From assembly GCA_030248215.1 (NCBI GenBank), contig JASANG010003383.1:283935-347934 (forward strand): DNA of 64,000 nucleotides, read 5' to 3'. The translations under genes and the position numbers were made by a program. The notes below the pieces were generated by a model. It ran no database searches, was not told where the DNA came from, and was given only the letters and a program-made list of their open reading frames with translations. Below are positions 31,991 to 43,827 of this stretch, in pieces. Source of the DNA: Enoplolaimus lenunculus (taxonomy: Eukaryota; Nematoda; Enoplea; Enoplida; Thoracostomopsidae). How positions within the stretch are numbered: the first letter of the stretch is position 1; each line of letters starts with the position of its first letter.

Positions 31991-33205
31991 TATGGTTTTG
32001 TGTTTATGTCTATTCGTCTCAGAAAGCATTTATTTGTTACCAGGAATAAATTTGTTCATGTCATTGGACAGGCCCGATCCGGCGCCCAGAGTGTGGGCCA
32101 AGAGTCTAAGCCTTATGGGAAAAATATGGCTCTTTCTAGAAAAGTTTCAGCCTAGCTTGCAAATCCTTTTAAATCCTAAAATGCCACTTTGACTAATTTT
32201 TGAGCCTCCGTAGCATGTTGAGCCCGCTACTAGTCTGACCAGATGATTGCCACAGAGGCCATTTGGACCTGTCCTGGTTACGCTCCTGCCTGCTCGTAGC
32301 ATGTTGATCTGGCTACGGGTCTGACTAGCCTATTGCCTCTTGGGTCCCTTCCTGCCTACGTTCCTGAAACGCTATGCTATTATATTTACTATAAAAGACT
32401 CCGATATATTTTTTGGTACAACCATTACCTTCGTGAAAAAAAATTTTAATAACCCTAAGTGTTGTCATCGAAGCGAGACATGTTCATTGCCTTCCGGAGA
32501 CCATATTTTATTGTTTTCCGATCAGTCTAAACTCGCCAATTTTCACGCCTTTCACAACCAACTCACAAAAATATACGTATGGTTTCTGTCTCATTTTTGA
32601 CGACCCTCTCGCAAACACCAGGGGCGTATTCACGTTTTTATTTCCGAGAGGGGGTAACATCACACCGCAATGTTTTTACAGCCGATCGTAGCAGGCGATA
32701 AAAGTTCCTTGGACCTCTTGAATTTGTGAGGCTATTGTGAAATCTGTTAAAACTGTACAGTTTTTTGTCTCGCTAAAATATCAAATACGCCCTCTGGTAC
32801 ACGGTGCCATAGTATACGTCTCTTGACCGCACCGATTTGTTCAATAAAAATGAAGATAAATGCGAACAAATGAGAGTGACACCGCTTGCCTTTAAAATTG
32901 ACGCGGTCTAGGGTCCAGAAAATAACCTGTTAGTAGTTATCCACACTTGGGCAATCGCTGTTTAGTACAGAGTAAAGTCGAGACAAAACGGAAGACTCGG
33001 GCAACGTAACCGAGTACGAGAGTGATTAGTAAGCATTTGAGTAGTAAAGGACCCAGATGGTTTGGTCTTACTAATCATGCAAAGTGGATTTGAAAAAAAA
33101 TTTCTCACAAATGGTCGCTAAAGGGCAAAGAGCTTCCATTTGGACGGTGTCTCAAGCCAACGTTTCAAATGCCGCTCTGTGTAGTGTCCAAATTTTAGCC
33201 ATTTG
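31991..33205. other. No gene seen
   Basis: Several GGCTACGG/GTAGCATGTTGA scraps at 32204-32330 suggest decayed hAT-2 copies. Otherwise unrecognised. Confidence 0.4.
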
Positions 33206-33353
33206 GGCCCCTGCAACGATCAGGGGCGGAACGTTTTTTGCGGAACTGTAAAAGAGTAAGCTGGTACTTTAGACTATATATTTTGCATAAAACTTAGGTT
33301 TAGCCTTAGGAATATACTAATACTACTATTGCGGGAATGTTCTATATAATGGA
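33206..33353 (-). mobile_element. hAT-1 MITE, decayed copy
   Basis: Left GGCCCCTGCAACGATCAGGGG, right GGGAATGTTCTATATAATGG. The hexamer part is reduced to TTAGGTTTAGCCTTAGG. Target duplications do not match. Confidence 0.6.
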
Positions 33354-33689
33354 CACAATTTGAAACTACAGAGCCGCTATAGGAAATAATAAAAATTACT
33401 TGAGTAGTTCAGAGGTCATGACGTCTCTGAAAGAAATTATCTTGAAGACTTTTGACAGCTATAAAAACACATTTTCGAAATTGCGAAATGGCAGAAAGTG
33501 TTAAAACGGAAATTGAGCCGGATATCTTGAGAAAAAATACTTTTCTGATTTTTGATTGGATAGGTTAACCTACTGGTTTTTATTCTGCTGACAGCTGGTT
33601 AAATATATTCAGGCTATCGCATCTGGCTTGATAACAGTGACGTTCGTTGGTTTAAAGCAACATAGGTCTTTTGTACATATTAGGCTTAT

Positions 33690-33775
33690 GCTCAGGTTTA
33701 GGCCTTGGTTCACAGAACGGTATTACGTACGAACATGAGCCTAAACCTTTACTTAAGCTTAAGCCTAAACTTAAA
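33690..33775. repeat. Degenerate TTAGGC-like hexamers
   Basis: TTTAGGCCTTGG, then GAGCCTAAACC, CTTAAGCCTAAACTTAAAC. It abuts the CGACAAC minisatellite. Confidence 0.4.
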
Positions 33776-33784
33776 CAGTTCGTT

Positions 33785-34145
33785 GCCCGATAGCTAATCG
33801 TTCGACATTTCGTCGCCTGACATATCAACGACTCCGACAACTTGTCACCGCAACAACAACACGTCGACCTCAACAAGCAGGCGTCCCAGCATGACCCAGA
33901 CAACCCGCCATCCGCGACAACTGTTCGCTCGACATCTCGAGATCCCGACAACTGTTGCCCTGATATCTTGCCGAGCGACAAGTTGTCAGGTCGACGTGTT
34001 GCTGGGGCAACATGTCGTCAACTCAGACAACTCGACAACACCGACTATTTGTCGCCCGACATCTCGAAATCTCGACAACTTTTACCCCCATAGCTTGCCG
34101 ATACTGACAACTTATCCAGTATCTTGTCCGCCCTGACATCTTGTC
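33785..34145. repeat. Degenerate CGACAAC/TTGTCG minisatellite
   Basis: More than fifteen variants of CGACAACT, GACATCTCGA and TTGTCG are spaced irregularly (often about 25-45 bp), many facing each other so that CGACAACTTGTCG-like palindromes form. Related words appear at 6028-6066 and 36935-36975. The overlapping open frames are by-products of the GC-richer repeat. Confidence 0.65.
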
Positions 34146-34726
34146 AAAAAATTCTGGAGGTGTAAATTAGAATTAAAGGTAACGGGGTGTTTCGATCAGC
34201 CACCCTGCAATTGACCCAATTTCATTGAATTTATATGGTTTTCAGTGATGTGTCTTCGTACAAAATACCACTGTTGGCGTCTGCTGCCTAAACCTTTTAC
34301 ATTCCAAATCGTTACAGAAAGCTCATTTCTTCGAAATTAACAGCTGTATTAAGAGCAAAATATGCATTAATGCCAAAAACACAAAAGCATGTAAACATTT
34401 CGCTAGTAATCTCAGAGATAAATGTGTGATTTTGCCGATATGCTAGATTAGCTGAAAATATTCTAATTTTAAAACCCTTGCTTCAATTCAGAATTATGCG
34501 TTAATACTTAAAATTAGATTTTTCGACTTTTAAAATTAGAATAAAATTCAAAACCCTTAAACACGTCTCGTTAGATAGAAATGAGAATTCAAGTGAATCA
34601 ATATACGAGAACTTTGCAAATTGAGCAGAAACGGTTTGAAAAATTATGCGTTAAGTCATGCTTTATGCGGTCATTATTGGCAGTACATGGTCTGTTCGGG
34701 CCCCTGTTCGAAGTTTTGCGCAGAGT
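34146..34726. other. No feature seen
   Basis: AT-rich with no open frame or repeat of note. Confidence 0.45.
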
Positions 34727-34812
34727 TAAGGACCATGCCAGGAATTGAACTTCACCACTCTTGCACTCGAGTCAAGCATGCTACCATTATACATCATGTG
34801 GTCATTGCAACG
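34727..34812 (-). other. tRNA-like sequence (pseudogene or SINE head)
   Basis: On the minus strand GACCACATGATGTATAATGG is followed by a hairpin with CTTGA/GCAAG arms and an AGTTCAATTCC B-box-like stretch, closing with CATGGTC, which pairs with GACCA at the start. The acceptor stem has mismatches and the anticodon stem is imperfect, so a working tRNA is unlikely. Confidence 0.35.
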
Positions 34813-35667
34813 GCTTCTTATACTGGTGGTATATGTGCACATGCGTGGCCCCAAACCGGGATTTTTCGAGATGGGCCCACCCAAGCCTGATCGGGTGCTG
34901 CATACTGTAAGCAAGCCTACTTCTACAAAATTGTTTTAACTAAACTCCGGTCTATAATCATAATTTGTAGCCCCGTTTTGCATTCTATCAAAGCCTCGAC
35001 AGACCAATGGTAAGCAAAATAAATACAAGCGCGTATTCTCAAATGCGTGTAGCATGTATTACTAGTTGATGATAGGTCTTGTAACTTTTGAATTACTGAA
35101 AGGTCCGCTCTGAAATTCAGCGCATTTTTTGCATTTGATTTGGTCGACTTGTTTACCAGATGTTCGAGATTTGCAAGTGTACGAGTTTGCCTGTTTGAAA
35201 ACATATCGTTAACTGGTGATAGAGGCTATACGCATTTGAGCGCATCGGCTCAGAATTGAGATAAACGACAAAAAACCAGTGTTGATGATGCAGCTTGTAA
35301 ACATTAAACTCCAACGGATTAACACAGGACATGCAACAATGTCTTAAAATCTTATAAAACTTACACAATGCTTCCGCAGTTGCTACTACAAAAAATACCA
35401 TTTTCCAATAGATTAAATATATACGTGCCACACCCAAAAAGTAAACCTGCATATAAAAAGCAACATTTCAAAACAGGCTATTCTGCTATTAATTGAATAC
35501 CGTAAGAAAAGTTTTTCGAAAAATAAATTTCTAACCGAAACCTAAATCTTAACACCTCACATTGAGTTGCCTATAGGCAACTCTCAGCGCAGTGTATATA
35601 CGTTAAATAGTATATATCGCACAGTGTTTAACAATTGCAACACATATACATAGTACTCAATCACCAC
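34813..35667. other. No gene supported
   Basis: Two overlapping minus-strand frames (34923-35204, 35153-35452) of 93-99 codons show no domain. 35210-35260 resembles 44-110. Confidence 0.35.
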
Positions 35668-35820
35668 AAGACGTGAGAGCCCCCTCGGGCTCGAGCGTCA
35701 AGCTCCTATAGCTGAGTGGTGATGGTATGCGCCTCCCACTCCAGTCACTGGAGTTCGAATTCTAGCATAAAAGTATGTCTCATGGGAAATAGAAAATATT
35801 CATGTGAGAAAGGGTTGAAC
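35668..35820 (+). mobile_element. tRNA-derived SINE, single copy
   Basis: Head GGCTCGAGCGTCAAGCTCC, A-box-like TAGCTGAGTGGTG, B-box-like GGAGTTCGAATTC, then a unique tail containing ATATTCATGTGAGAAAGGG. Both head and tail match the array at 8.9-9.8 kb in reverse. The tail alone recurs at 7011-7033. Such elements are copied by LINE enzymes after Pol III transcription. Confidence 0.75.
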
Positions 35821-35890
35821 TAAAATATGCGTCAGGTTAATCATATTAATTTGCCAAAACCTATCGATTTTTGTAACAAGCTCAGTAACC

Positions 35891-36059
35891 CGGGCCCGTA
35901 GCCAACAGGGGGGGCAATCGGGGGGCTCAGCCTTCCCTGGAAAAATTTTGGCCCCCACTATATAATTTTCAACCATGCTTTTAAGTCAAGAAAACCTTTG
36001 TATACGCCTGGTAAAAGTTTTTTGGCTCCCCCTACCAAGGTGAGCTGGCCACGGGCCTG
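35891..36059 (-). mobile_element. hAT-2 MITE, complete copy
   Basis: 169 bp flanked by CAGTAACC/CAGCAACC (35883-35890, 36060-36067). Right end CCAAGGTGAGCTGGCCACGG is the family start in reverse; the left end is CGGGCCCGTAGCC. Confidence 0.88.
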
Positions 36060-36067
36060 CAGCAACC

Positions 36068-36734
36068 AATCGTATATTTTTAATAAAGTCGCATCAAAAT
36101 ACCAAAAAACAAGTATTATTGTGATACTGAGTTTACTATCCACTTCAGGGCCAGATCGAGATATGAAATCATTGTCGGTTTCTCAATACTAATTGCGATT
36201 TGTTTATATCACGAGTGGATAATCGCTATTTAATAAGAGCGTGCTACTGTATACATTCTGGGTAAGTACAAAATATTGTACCCGGCACGTGTTGTGTTTT
36301 TGACCCCCCTCCCCCACCCCCGTTATTTAGTGGGCAATAATTGAAAATAGCTTCAATCTTATATGTTAAAATAATCACTCTGCATGGTCGCTCCATTTAA
36401 TATATTTTAAAAAGCGTACAAATTTTGCGCTTCAAGCTGCAAGTGTCCCTTAGTGATGAGAATAAGCGAAAAATGCAATGCGTGCCGGTTCTTTTCATTC
36501 CATAGTATTTTCGGTTAGTAGCACACTCTTGTTTAGAGTCATCATCAATTAATGATTATACCTTAATTGAATATTTATGAGATAAATGCCGACAAGAAAA
36601 AACTAATGCTAACATCACTTAAAAGCCTAAAATTGGATACTTGCTTAGTTCCAGTCATACTAGTGTTCACTCGATTAAACACAAAATTTCCACCCACACA
36701 TCACTGTTCATTATATTTTCCTGAGCCAAAATGT
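36068..36734. other. No feature seen
   Basis: A C-rich patch at 36303-36322; otherwise AT-rich. Confidence 0.45.
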
Positions 36735-36802
36735 AGACTTCGTCTTAGACTTAAGCCAAGGCTAAACATGAGTATAAGCCGAACAATAGTTCTTAGCCTA
36801 TC
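36735..36802. repeat. Degenerate TTAGGC-like hexamers
   Basis: GTCTTAGACTTAAGCCAAGG and CCGAACAATAGTTCTTAGCC words; a decayed hAT-1 interior. Confidence 0.35.
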
Positions 36803-36808
36803 TTATTA

Positions 36809-37037
36809 ATATACCATTTTGTGTGAAGAGAACCTGTTTCTGGGGTAAGCTATTAAACAAGTACCTAAAATTTAAATTTAAAATATGAAAAAACTTACTA
36901 AAATCAATTCCCATATATGAGTACTTGGGCCGTGGTAACGACGTAGTTGTCGAGCGACGACTCCGCCTTGTCCGTTCAATCCGACCAGATACAGGGCCAC
37001 CGGGAGATTCGCGAGGATACGTTGTTACCGGAATCAT
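36809..37037 (-). CDS. Weak candidate two-exon small gene
   Basis: On the minus strand ACAAAATG at 37037 opens a GC-richer frame (IPVTTYPRESPGG ..., then an Arg/Ser/Thr-rich stretch) to a GTAAGT donor at 36898. AAATTTTAG at 36865 could close a 34-nt intron, after which the frame continues about 19 codons to a TAA. Against it: the exon shares CGACAAC words with the minisatellite at 34 kb, the protein is tiny and nothing is recognised. Likely chance. Confidence 0.15.
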
Positions 37038-37427
37038 TTTGTGTGCAATGAAATTTTAAACAAAATTACTTAGCTAGTTAATTATAAATACCTTTTATTA
37101 TAGATTAGTTTTGCCTCAAACGTTACGAGAGTACCTTTGCACGCTAAGATATATAAGGATGTTACAATCATACTTAAGACTGCTTTTAGTCCTGAGTCTG
37201 CTGTTTAACTATGTAAAACATTATTGTTACAATTTACAATTATTTATAATTATATATAAATACCTGAAAAAGTAAAGAATTAACATTATTAACGCATGGG
37301 TGAGCGTGTTTCCGCTGGAGTGTACACGTTAATAGTGCAACCTTAAACCGAACAAGAGAATGCTAAAAATCATTTTAACAAGCAAAGCTGAAGTATGACA
37401 AATCCAACTGACGCTGAAACACTGCAC

Positions 37428-37588
37428 CAGGCCCTCAGCCAGTTCACCTTGCAAAAGTGGCCAAAAATTATACTGGAGGGGCATACAATGATTTTCAATG
37501 ACTTACAAAAAAGTTTGAAAATTTTCTAGTCGGGGCGAAATTTTGGGCTAAGCCCCACTCTGACTTCCCCACTTTCACTACGGTTCTG
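37428..37588 (+). mobile_element. hAT-2 MITE, complete copy
   Basis: 161 bp flanked by CACTGCAC/CATTGCAC (37420-37427, 37589-37596). Starts CAGGCCCTCAGCCAG, ends CACTACGGTTCTG, so CAG...CTG termini are preserved. Core GGCATACAATGATTTTC and TTGAAAATTTTCTAG. Confidence 0.88.
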
Positions 37589-37596
37589 CATTGCAC

Positions 37597-39299
37597 CTTG
37601 GGCGTGGCCAGAACTTCATTTTTTTTACAAAAATTAAAGTTGTTTTGCGAAGGAGCGTACATGACGAGAATTTAATTTAAAGCTTTTAGATGCTGAAGTT
37701 ATACTTTAAGTTTTTGTGTTTCCAAAATTTTTATGAGGGGATATACCTCACCTACTCATTTCATTGCGTAGACCAATGCAAGGCACAGGGGCAAACGGGT
37801 ACTCGAGCGGAATGTGCACAGTAAAATCGCTTTGAAATATTTTGCAATGTTGAGATTGTCTGTTCAATGGATGTATTTCAGCATCTTTCAGAACATTTTT
37901 GTTGTAAGCTTCCGCTGATAAAAATCTCAGACGTTCAGTTAACATATTTATATTTTTCTTTATTAACAATTTTTTGAGAAACTTAGAAAAACTAAAATAT
38001 TAACCTGTGTAAAAGTCAAATAATTTCATTAGCGGTGCCAGTTAATTTAGCGCAATAGTGCCGAGTAACGAGCTGACTAGAATAAGATTACTTAGCTAAA
38101 GTCCATTTTATAAACAAATCAATGCTTTTTAAACCATTTTTTAAAATATCCTAAATTTAAACAACGTTTTTTTCTGAACAATCGGTCGACCTGGTTAAGT
38201 AAAAGACTCAGATATATGTCATTGTTAAATCTTAGAAGACAGATACGCCAAAACGGGGGTAAGCCAGTTGAAACTTCTAGAAAAATGTAGGGTTGTCGGA
38301 ATAATACAGTTTAGTGTTGGAATACAAAATATTTTAGTGCAAAAATTGCGTTGGTTTCTTGTTCGTTTCGCTCGCAAGGATTTACTAACTCGCTGCCTAC
38401 CAAAACGTTAGCATTTCTTATCGGATTTGATGGACCATCCATACATTGCTGTTTCCTGTTTGACATCCGTGGAAAGAAACCGTTCCCACGTCCCTGGTAG
38501 AAAATTTTTGAAATTAAGTTGGTGTCGAGTCCAGAATGAATTGTATAATAAGCTGTTTTTTAGATATTTAAACGTCAAATATTGATTGATTTAGGTTACC
38601 GCTGTCAAATATAATACGTAATTCGCTATTTTAAAACCAAACATTGTCGTCTGGTTTGCTAGAATGTAAAACAATTTGCATCTACGCTTATTGTCAGCTC
38701 GGAACCAGATAGTTCATTCATACGTATATAGAAATATTCCGCTTTCTCCTAAAAAATGTTTTAGCCACGCTTGTAAGCCGTCTGCAGAATTTAAGGCTTG
38801 ACCCTCCTGAATTTTTCTGACCTCCGCCTTGCATATTTAGCTGACTACGGGCAAGGCTGTACATAGTTCATTTGCGAAATGGAAAACCACTGTTCACTGT
38901 CAGTGGTGGTTAATTGGTAAGTGGGTTATTGGTCATATTGCTACCGAGAATTGCATAATTTTTTATGCAGTAAATTCTAGCAGTCGAAAACTACAATGAG
39001 GAATAAGATGGCAACATTGAGACATAAATAGAATGTGCCGCTCACTATGGTAAACCTTATTAAGCTTACAAGCGAAACTTACTTTTGTATTTCACTACTT
39101 GGCCATTAAAAATTTACCGTTAAGCACGCGCGATATCGTTTTCCTTGCAAATAGACGGTCAAAATTGCTCCGAACAGTTTTATAAGTCTAAATATATATT
39201 TTTATTTGAAAATACATGATACTAGTCAAACCGCAAATGATATTTGTTTGTTTAAACAGACTGGAATATTTGTTTCCGGTCAATTACCTAATCATATTT
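37597..39299. other. No gene seen
   Basis: Apart from the decayed hAT-2 at 38.8 kb nothing is recognised. Confidence 0.45.
38755..38865 (-). mobile_element. hAT-2 MITE, decayed
   Basis: TTTTAGCCACGCTTGTAAGC, a CCTCCTGAATTTTTCTG stretch and the end AGCTGACTACGGGC are recognisable pieces of the family. Boundaries uncertain. Confidence 0.4.
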
Positions 39300-39387
39300 C
39301 TGAGCCTAAGCCTAAGCAAAAAAATTAGTCTAAATCTTTTACTTGCTTACTATATTAAACGATCCGCCACTGACCTTTACATGGGCC
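39300..39387 (+). mobile_element. hAT-1 MITE, right part only
   Basis: TGAGCCTAAGCCTAAGC, TTAGTCTAAATC and the complete right end GACCTTTACATGGGCC. The left half is missing. Confidence 0.7.
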
Positions 39388-39966
39388 ATTGTTGTGGTCG
39401 AAATTCTAAATAAAAAATTACTGATTTTGTAACTGTTTCAAATTTCATATATCACTTTATCAAATTGAAGCATACTTTTTACGACAAATCGCAGGTCAAG
39501 GCGTTATTCGTGGTTTTTAAGAGTTTTATTTTAATTCTAACCTTTCGGTTAGTATTATAATTAGCCTGAAATTAATTTATATTCTACAGAAAAAAATGGC
39601 ATGCCTTACTCTAGCGTTAGGTGCGTATTCTCTAAAACCAGCTGGTGACATTTAGACGTTAAATATCATAGAAATTTCGAAAAACTAAATAAACATTCCA
39701 AAATGTGATCAAGGGCGAAGCTATTTTTTCAGTTTAAGAGGGCATGACATTTTGTAAGGTAAAGTGTATGACATCTAGGGTTCAGAAAGTTACTCTACAA
39801 CCCGTTAATAGTCATTTTTTTCGGCTGTACAAATTTAGGTAGGAGATATATCCTCATTATCCTTTCCCTCGTACATGCCCCTAAATGTGATGGCTATAAG
39901 ATGACTACGACACTGAGGAGTATTTTCTGAAAATATATTTAATGAATAAATTGTGTTACCATTTTC

Positions 39967-40150
39967 GGCCAATTTAGGTATAGAACCGGGCCGTAACTGT
40001 AATATAACCATATTCTTAAGCCTAAGCATAAGCGTAAAGCTTACACCTAAACTTACGCCTAAGCGTAAAAATTAGCGTATACCTAAGCCTAGAATCAAGC
40101 CTGCGCCTACAAGTTTAGACCTCTTTCTTAGACTACGTCTAAACGGCTCA
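39967..40150 (+). mobile_element. hAT-1 MITE, decayed
   Basis: Left end GGCCAATTTAGGTATAGAAC, then CGGGCCGTAACTGTAATATA and about ten mutated CCTAAG/CGTAAG hexamers. The right end is lost. Confidence 0.65.
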
Positions 40151-40181
40151 AGAACATACCAACTGTTATAAATGTAGTCAG

Positions 40182-40340
40182 GCCCGTAGTCAGATCACAT
40201 TGGTAGTGGTGACTGAACACTATTCAGATTGAGCATTCAGGCGCTTTCGATATCTTAGAAGCAAGGTTGAAAATTTTCTAGGGAGGGAGCATTATTTCGG
40301 GGGACGGGCCGAGCCCACCTTAGCTACGGACCCGTGCAGA
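40182..40340 (+). mobile_element. hAT-2 MITE, diverged copy
   Basis: CAGGCCCGTAGTCAGATCAC at the left, TTGAAAATTTTCTAGGGAGG in the middle, AGCTACGGACCCGTGC at the right. No clear target duplication. Confidence 0.65.
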
Positions 40341-41391
40341 CTGGGATCCGAATACATATTTGAGTTGTGTAGATTTAATAAACTAAGCACGAAAAGCATT
40401 AAAGCCAAACTGTAATACGATCTTGCATTTCCTTTTGAGACTTGTTAACCCAATATTGTGTTAATACAAGCAGCTATTGGTAAACAAAGTATAAACATGA
40501 ACTCGAAATTTGTTTATTTACTCATTACCTATAAATACTTAGCTAGTATTTCAAAGCTTGTTGGCACATATTTCGTATGTTGCAAAATATCATTATTTAA
40601 AATTAAAAATTAAGAAAGAAATTGTTGTCTAAAACAAACGCGGAAGAATTATTTTGAATGTTGCAGTTGGTGCTTGCAATCGTCATGAAATATAACCATG
40701 TACGAACGTTACGATAAATTTAAATGTATATCTAGTAACAATATTTACGTGTAATTATATTACAAGTATTGCTAAAGGTGCTAAATCAATATTAAAGCTG
40801 AAACGGCCACATGCGCATTTTGGGGAGCGTTCCAGTTGACTTCTACATACGTACGTGGTATACGAATCAGTAAGATGTCGGTGTTGCCAATTCTGCAACC
40901 GTTTTGGTTAGTGTTAATAACATACATCAATAGTTCGATACCGTAATATTAACTATAACATACATCAATAGTTCGATACCGTAATAATAACTATATATCT
41001 ATCTAGTACTGTTTTGTAAGAAATACTAAGTATTTATCTTACATTTGTTACTTGGTATGTTCCTTGTGACCTCAAAGACTCGGAAAAGTTATCATCTTGC
41101 AACACCCAAAAAAGATTTAATCATGCTTGTAAGTACCAAATATGAATTCCTCGCATGCCCGTAGTCAAATTTTTTCTCATCCCTGGTACGTTTAGTCGTC
41201 TTCAGGCGTTTTCTCCTGGTGTCACTTGAAAATTTTAAGACAATTAATACTTTAAAATTGTATTTTCAAATTTTATGGTCTAGACAGTTTTCAAATAATT
41301 CCAGCCTGTGGTTATTTTGTATTAAAATCTACAAAATTCATTAATATTGTTTTGAACGACGCTATAAAGCGGTGCCGGAAGTAACATATAT
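40341..41391. other. No gene seen
   Basis: AT-rich around the short tandem duplication at 40918-40997. Confidence 0.45.
40918..40997. repeat. Short tandem duplication, two units of about 39 bp
   Basis: TAACATACATCAATAGTTCG followed by ATACCGTAATA(T/A)TAACTATA occurs twice back to back with one base difference. Confidence 0.9.
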
Positions 41392-41652
41392 ATGACTGGG
41401 GGTAAATACAAGGAAGGGTCCATGGGAGCGGCAATACACAACATAATAAGAGCTGGCGTTTTGGCAGTGGAAGAGTATGAGGGACAATCATGCCGCATGG
41501 CCAATTACCGACACTCGGAGAATTTGATGTGGCGTGGGCGAGCGGTGGAAGAAAGGAAAAGGTTCTGGAGATATGCAAATGATATGCAAAACGAGGAACA
41601 GAAAACGATTGTGTGGGTGATGACCAGAAAAGGTCGTTTGTGGGAGATATAG
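41392..41652 (+). CDS. Unrecognised 86-codon open frame
   Basis: The frame is charged and GC-richer than its surroundings (SCRMANYRHSENLMWRGRAV, ERKRFWRYANDMQNEEQK, ending TRKGRLWEI). Composition is protein-like, with no low-complexity sequence and no known MITE match. No domain, homologue, splice signal or promoter was recognised. It could be a short exon, a transposon remnant or chance. Confidence 0.25.
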   Translation: MTGGKYKEGSMGAAIHNIIRAGVLAVEEYEGQSCRMANYRHSENLMWRGRAVEERKRFWRYANDMQNEEQKTIVWVMTRKGRLWEI

Positions 41653-41759
41653 TTTGTTTTTAATTTTGGTTTGGCTTAAGTAGTGCCTACTGATCAATTC
41701 TACTGATCAGAACTCCCCTAGGTTCACCGTCCCTGTACTAGTGGCGGGTCTAGAACTTT

Positions 41760-41945
41760 CCGACGGGGAGTACGCAGTTAGTAAAAAAACATCGAAAGCG
41801 AGGGGATGAACCCGTGGCGCCTCACCAGTCGAGATTGGGCTTGCGATATGGCGGCTTAGTAACGGAGTGTTGGGTTTAAGGTAGTGGCTGGGTACCACAG
41901 TTTACTTGCCGGTAGATCCGTCCACTACGCGACATCAAGACGGCG
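41760..41945 (-). other. Possible Pol III-type boxes (SINE-like)
   Basis: On the minus strand GTCGCGTAGTGGACGG resembles an A box and ACGGGTTCATCCCC a B box about 130 nt later. The spacing is too wide for a plain tRNA. No second copy in the window supports it. Confidence 0.2.
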
Positions 41946-43262
41946 TAAAAATACAAACCATTATCTGAGTACTGGGTCAGCGAACTGAATTATCGGGCCA
42001 GTGAAAGTGTGCTGAAGTTGTTTAGAGTTTTACAAATATTGGGGTTCTGTGCCCTTCCCCAATCCAAGATTTGGGGGTTGGAAAAGTTCCCTCGGTGCCT
42101 CTTTCAGCTTTCGGCACCTATACGATGCTAAACTCCGAATTGAGAGCTTCAGTGCAAAAATGGTAATTAGTAAGTATCCTAAACGTAATACTGTTCTGTT
42201 TATAGAAATTGGAAATTTAAACTTTAGTATAGAAGCTAAATTAAGCTTTGTTTAATATTAAAATTTAATTGCTTTGGCACGGAAAAGTTAAGGTAACCCA
42301 GCCAAGACTTGACAATTTCAGGCGTATGCGTATCCTAATTATATATGAATATATAAATACGTTACCCAAGTTAAAGGAAGAAAACCTAATAACCAAAGTA
42401 AGCAATAAAACTCCATGCCTCCCTAGCCAGGAGAAATATACTATTTTTCCAAACCCATCAAATTTTTAAACGAATTTTTGCCCAGCGAAAAGAGCTAAGC
42501 TAGCTACTTAGCACAATAGCAAGACGTGAAAAACTACCTAAAGTTTAAATTTCGCCAGCCACATTCGGATTCGTTTTAGAATCGCAGAACTTCGTAACAT
42601 TCACAAATAATAGTAATTTGCAATTATGCTCCGTGCACGAGTTGACCTCTCACTCAAATATTTTTAAGCTGTTGTACACATCCCCACCAAACGTGTAAGG
42701 CTTAAGCTCGCGTTTATACTTAGATTAGGTTAGATTTAGAAAAAGTTTATCTAAGCCTAAGTCCAAGTCAAGCCTTTGTTTTTGTTTACAAGTTTAAGTG
42801 TAAGTCTTTGCTTGCAGTGTGGGAGTTTACCAGAGACAAATTTCCAATTATAACTTTGAAAGCGCCAAATTCACATGCCTTTGGCAAGTTTTGATGTCAT
42901 CCTACTCTGTTTAAGTCAGTTTATACTTGATTTCATATTTCTGTTCTATAAGTTTAGCTAAATATTGAATGAACCCTGGTTTTAAATTGTAGACAATTCG
43001 TAAATTTGTATTTTACTATGTATAGTGAATTAAGCTTTAAAAGTCGGATCGTAAAAATTGCGAACAGCGTTCAGCAGAACATGATCCTCATTAAGGCTGG
43101 TCTACTGAAATTGACAGATTGACATTAACAGTAAAACATAAATGCTATTTTTAGCTGTATTTTTTATTTTTAAAATTAAAATTTTATAAATTTAATCGCA
43201 TATATCTTAGCGAATTATAGTAATGTGACGATCATTTTTCGAAGCCAAAATATTCTTAATCT
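41946..43262. other. No gene seen
   Basis: Contains only the degenerate hexamers at 42.7 kb. Confidence 0.4.
42690..42805. repeat. Degenerate TTAGGC-like hexamers
   Basis: AAGGCTTAAGCTCG, TTAGATTAGGTTAGATTTAG, TAAGCCTAAGTCCAAGTC words without MITE ends. Confidence 0.4.
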
Positions 43263-43605
43263 ACGGTTTACTAAAGCGTATTTATTAAGCCTCAGTCTAA
43301 GCTCAAGCCCATCTCTTAATCCTAAGCCTGACCCTTAGCTTAAGCCTAAGCCTAAGCCGTAGCGTAAGCCGATGTCTAAGCCTAAGATTAAGGCATCGCT
43401 AAAGTTTATGTATATTTAAGCGTTACGCCAGATCCTACGCCTAAACGCCTAATTCTCACCTAACCCTAAGACGGAACCATGCGTAATCTTATGCCTAAGA
43501 TTGAGCCTTGCCAATTCCTAGACCCAATCTTAAGCCAAAGAATTGAGTAATCCTAAACCTGAAGCCTAAGACTAAGCCAAAGCAATGGTTTGCAATGAAT
43601 TCTTT
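43263..43605 (+). repeat. Long degenerate CCTAAG block (about 340 bp)
   Basis: The longest TTAGGC-like tract in the window: some twenty-five mutated CCTAAG/CGTAAG/CCTAAA hexamers in one orientation, with no recognisable hAT-1 ends. It may be an expanded or merged MITE interior, or an independent interstitial telomere-like tract. Confidence 0.7.
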
Positions 43606-43827
43606 TGAAATAACAAAAGCCCAAAATTCCAAAGTCTCACCACAAACAAGAGCTTTCAATTTTTTGGCTCGGGACGGTGGGATTTTGGGACGGCAGTTAA
43701 GTATACATGTGCATATTCTTTGCTGTCGCATATATATCTGCAATTCATACCAATGTTCATATTTTCAGCTGTGTGTAACACCTGCAATTTGTTGACAATC
43801 GGTCATGTAAGTCTTATGATCCAATAA

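Noticed and set aside
33842-34136. Asp/Arg-rich frames of 81-83 codons
   Set aside because: Produced by the CGACAAC minisatellite.
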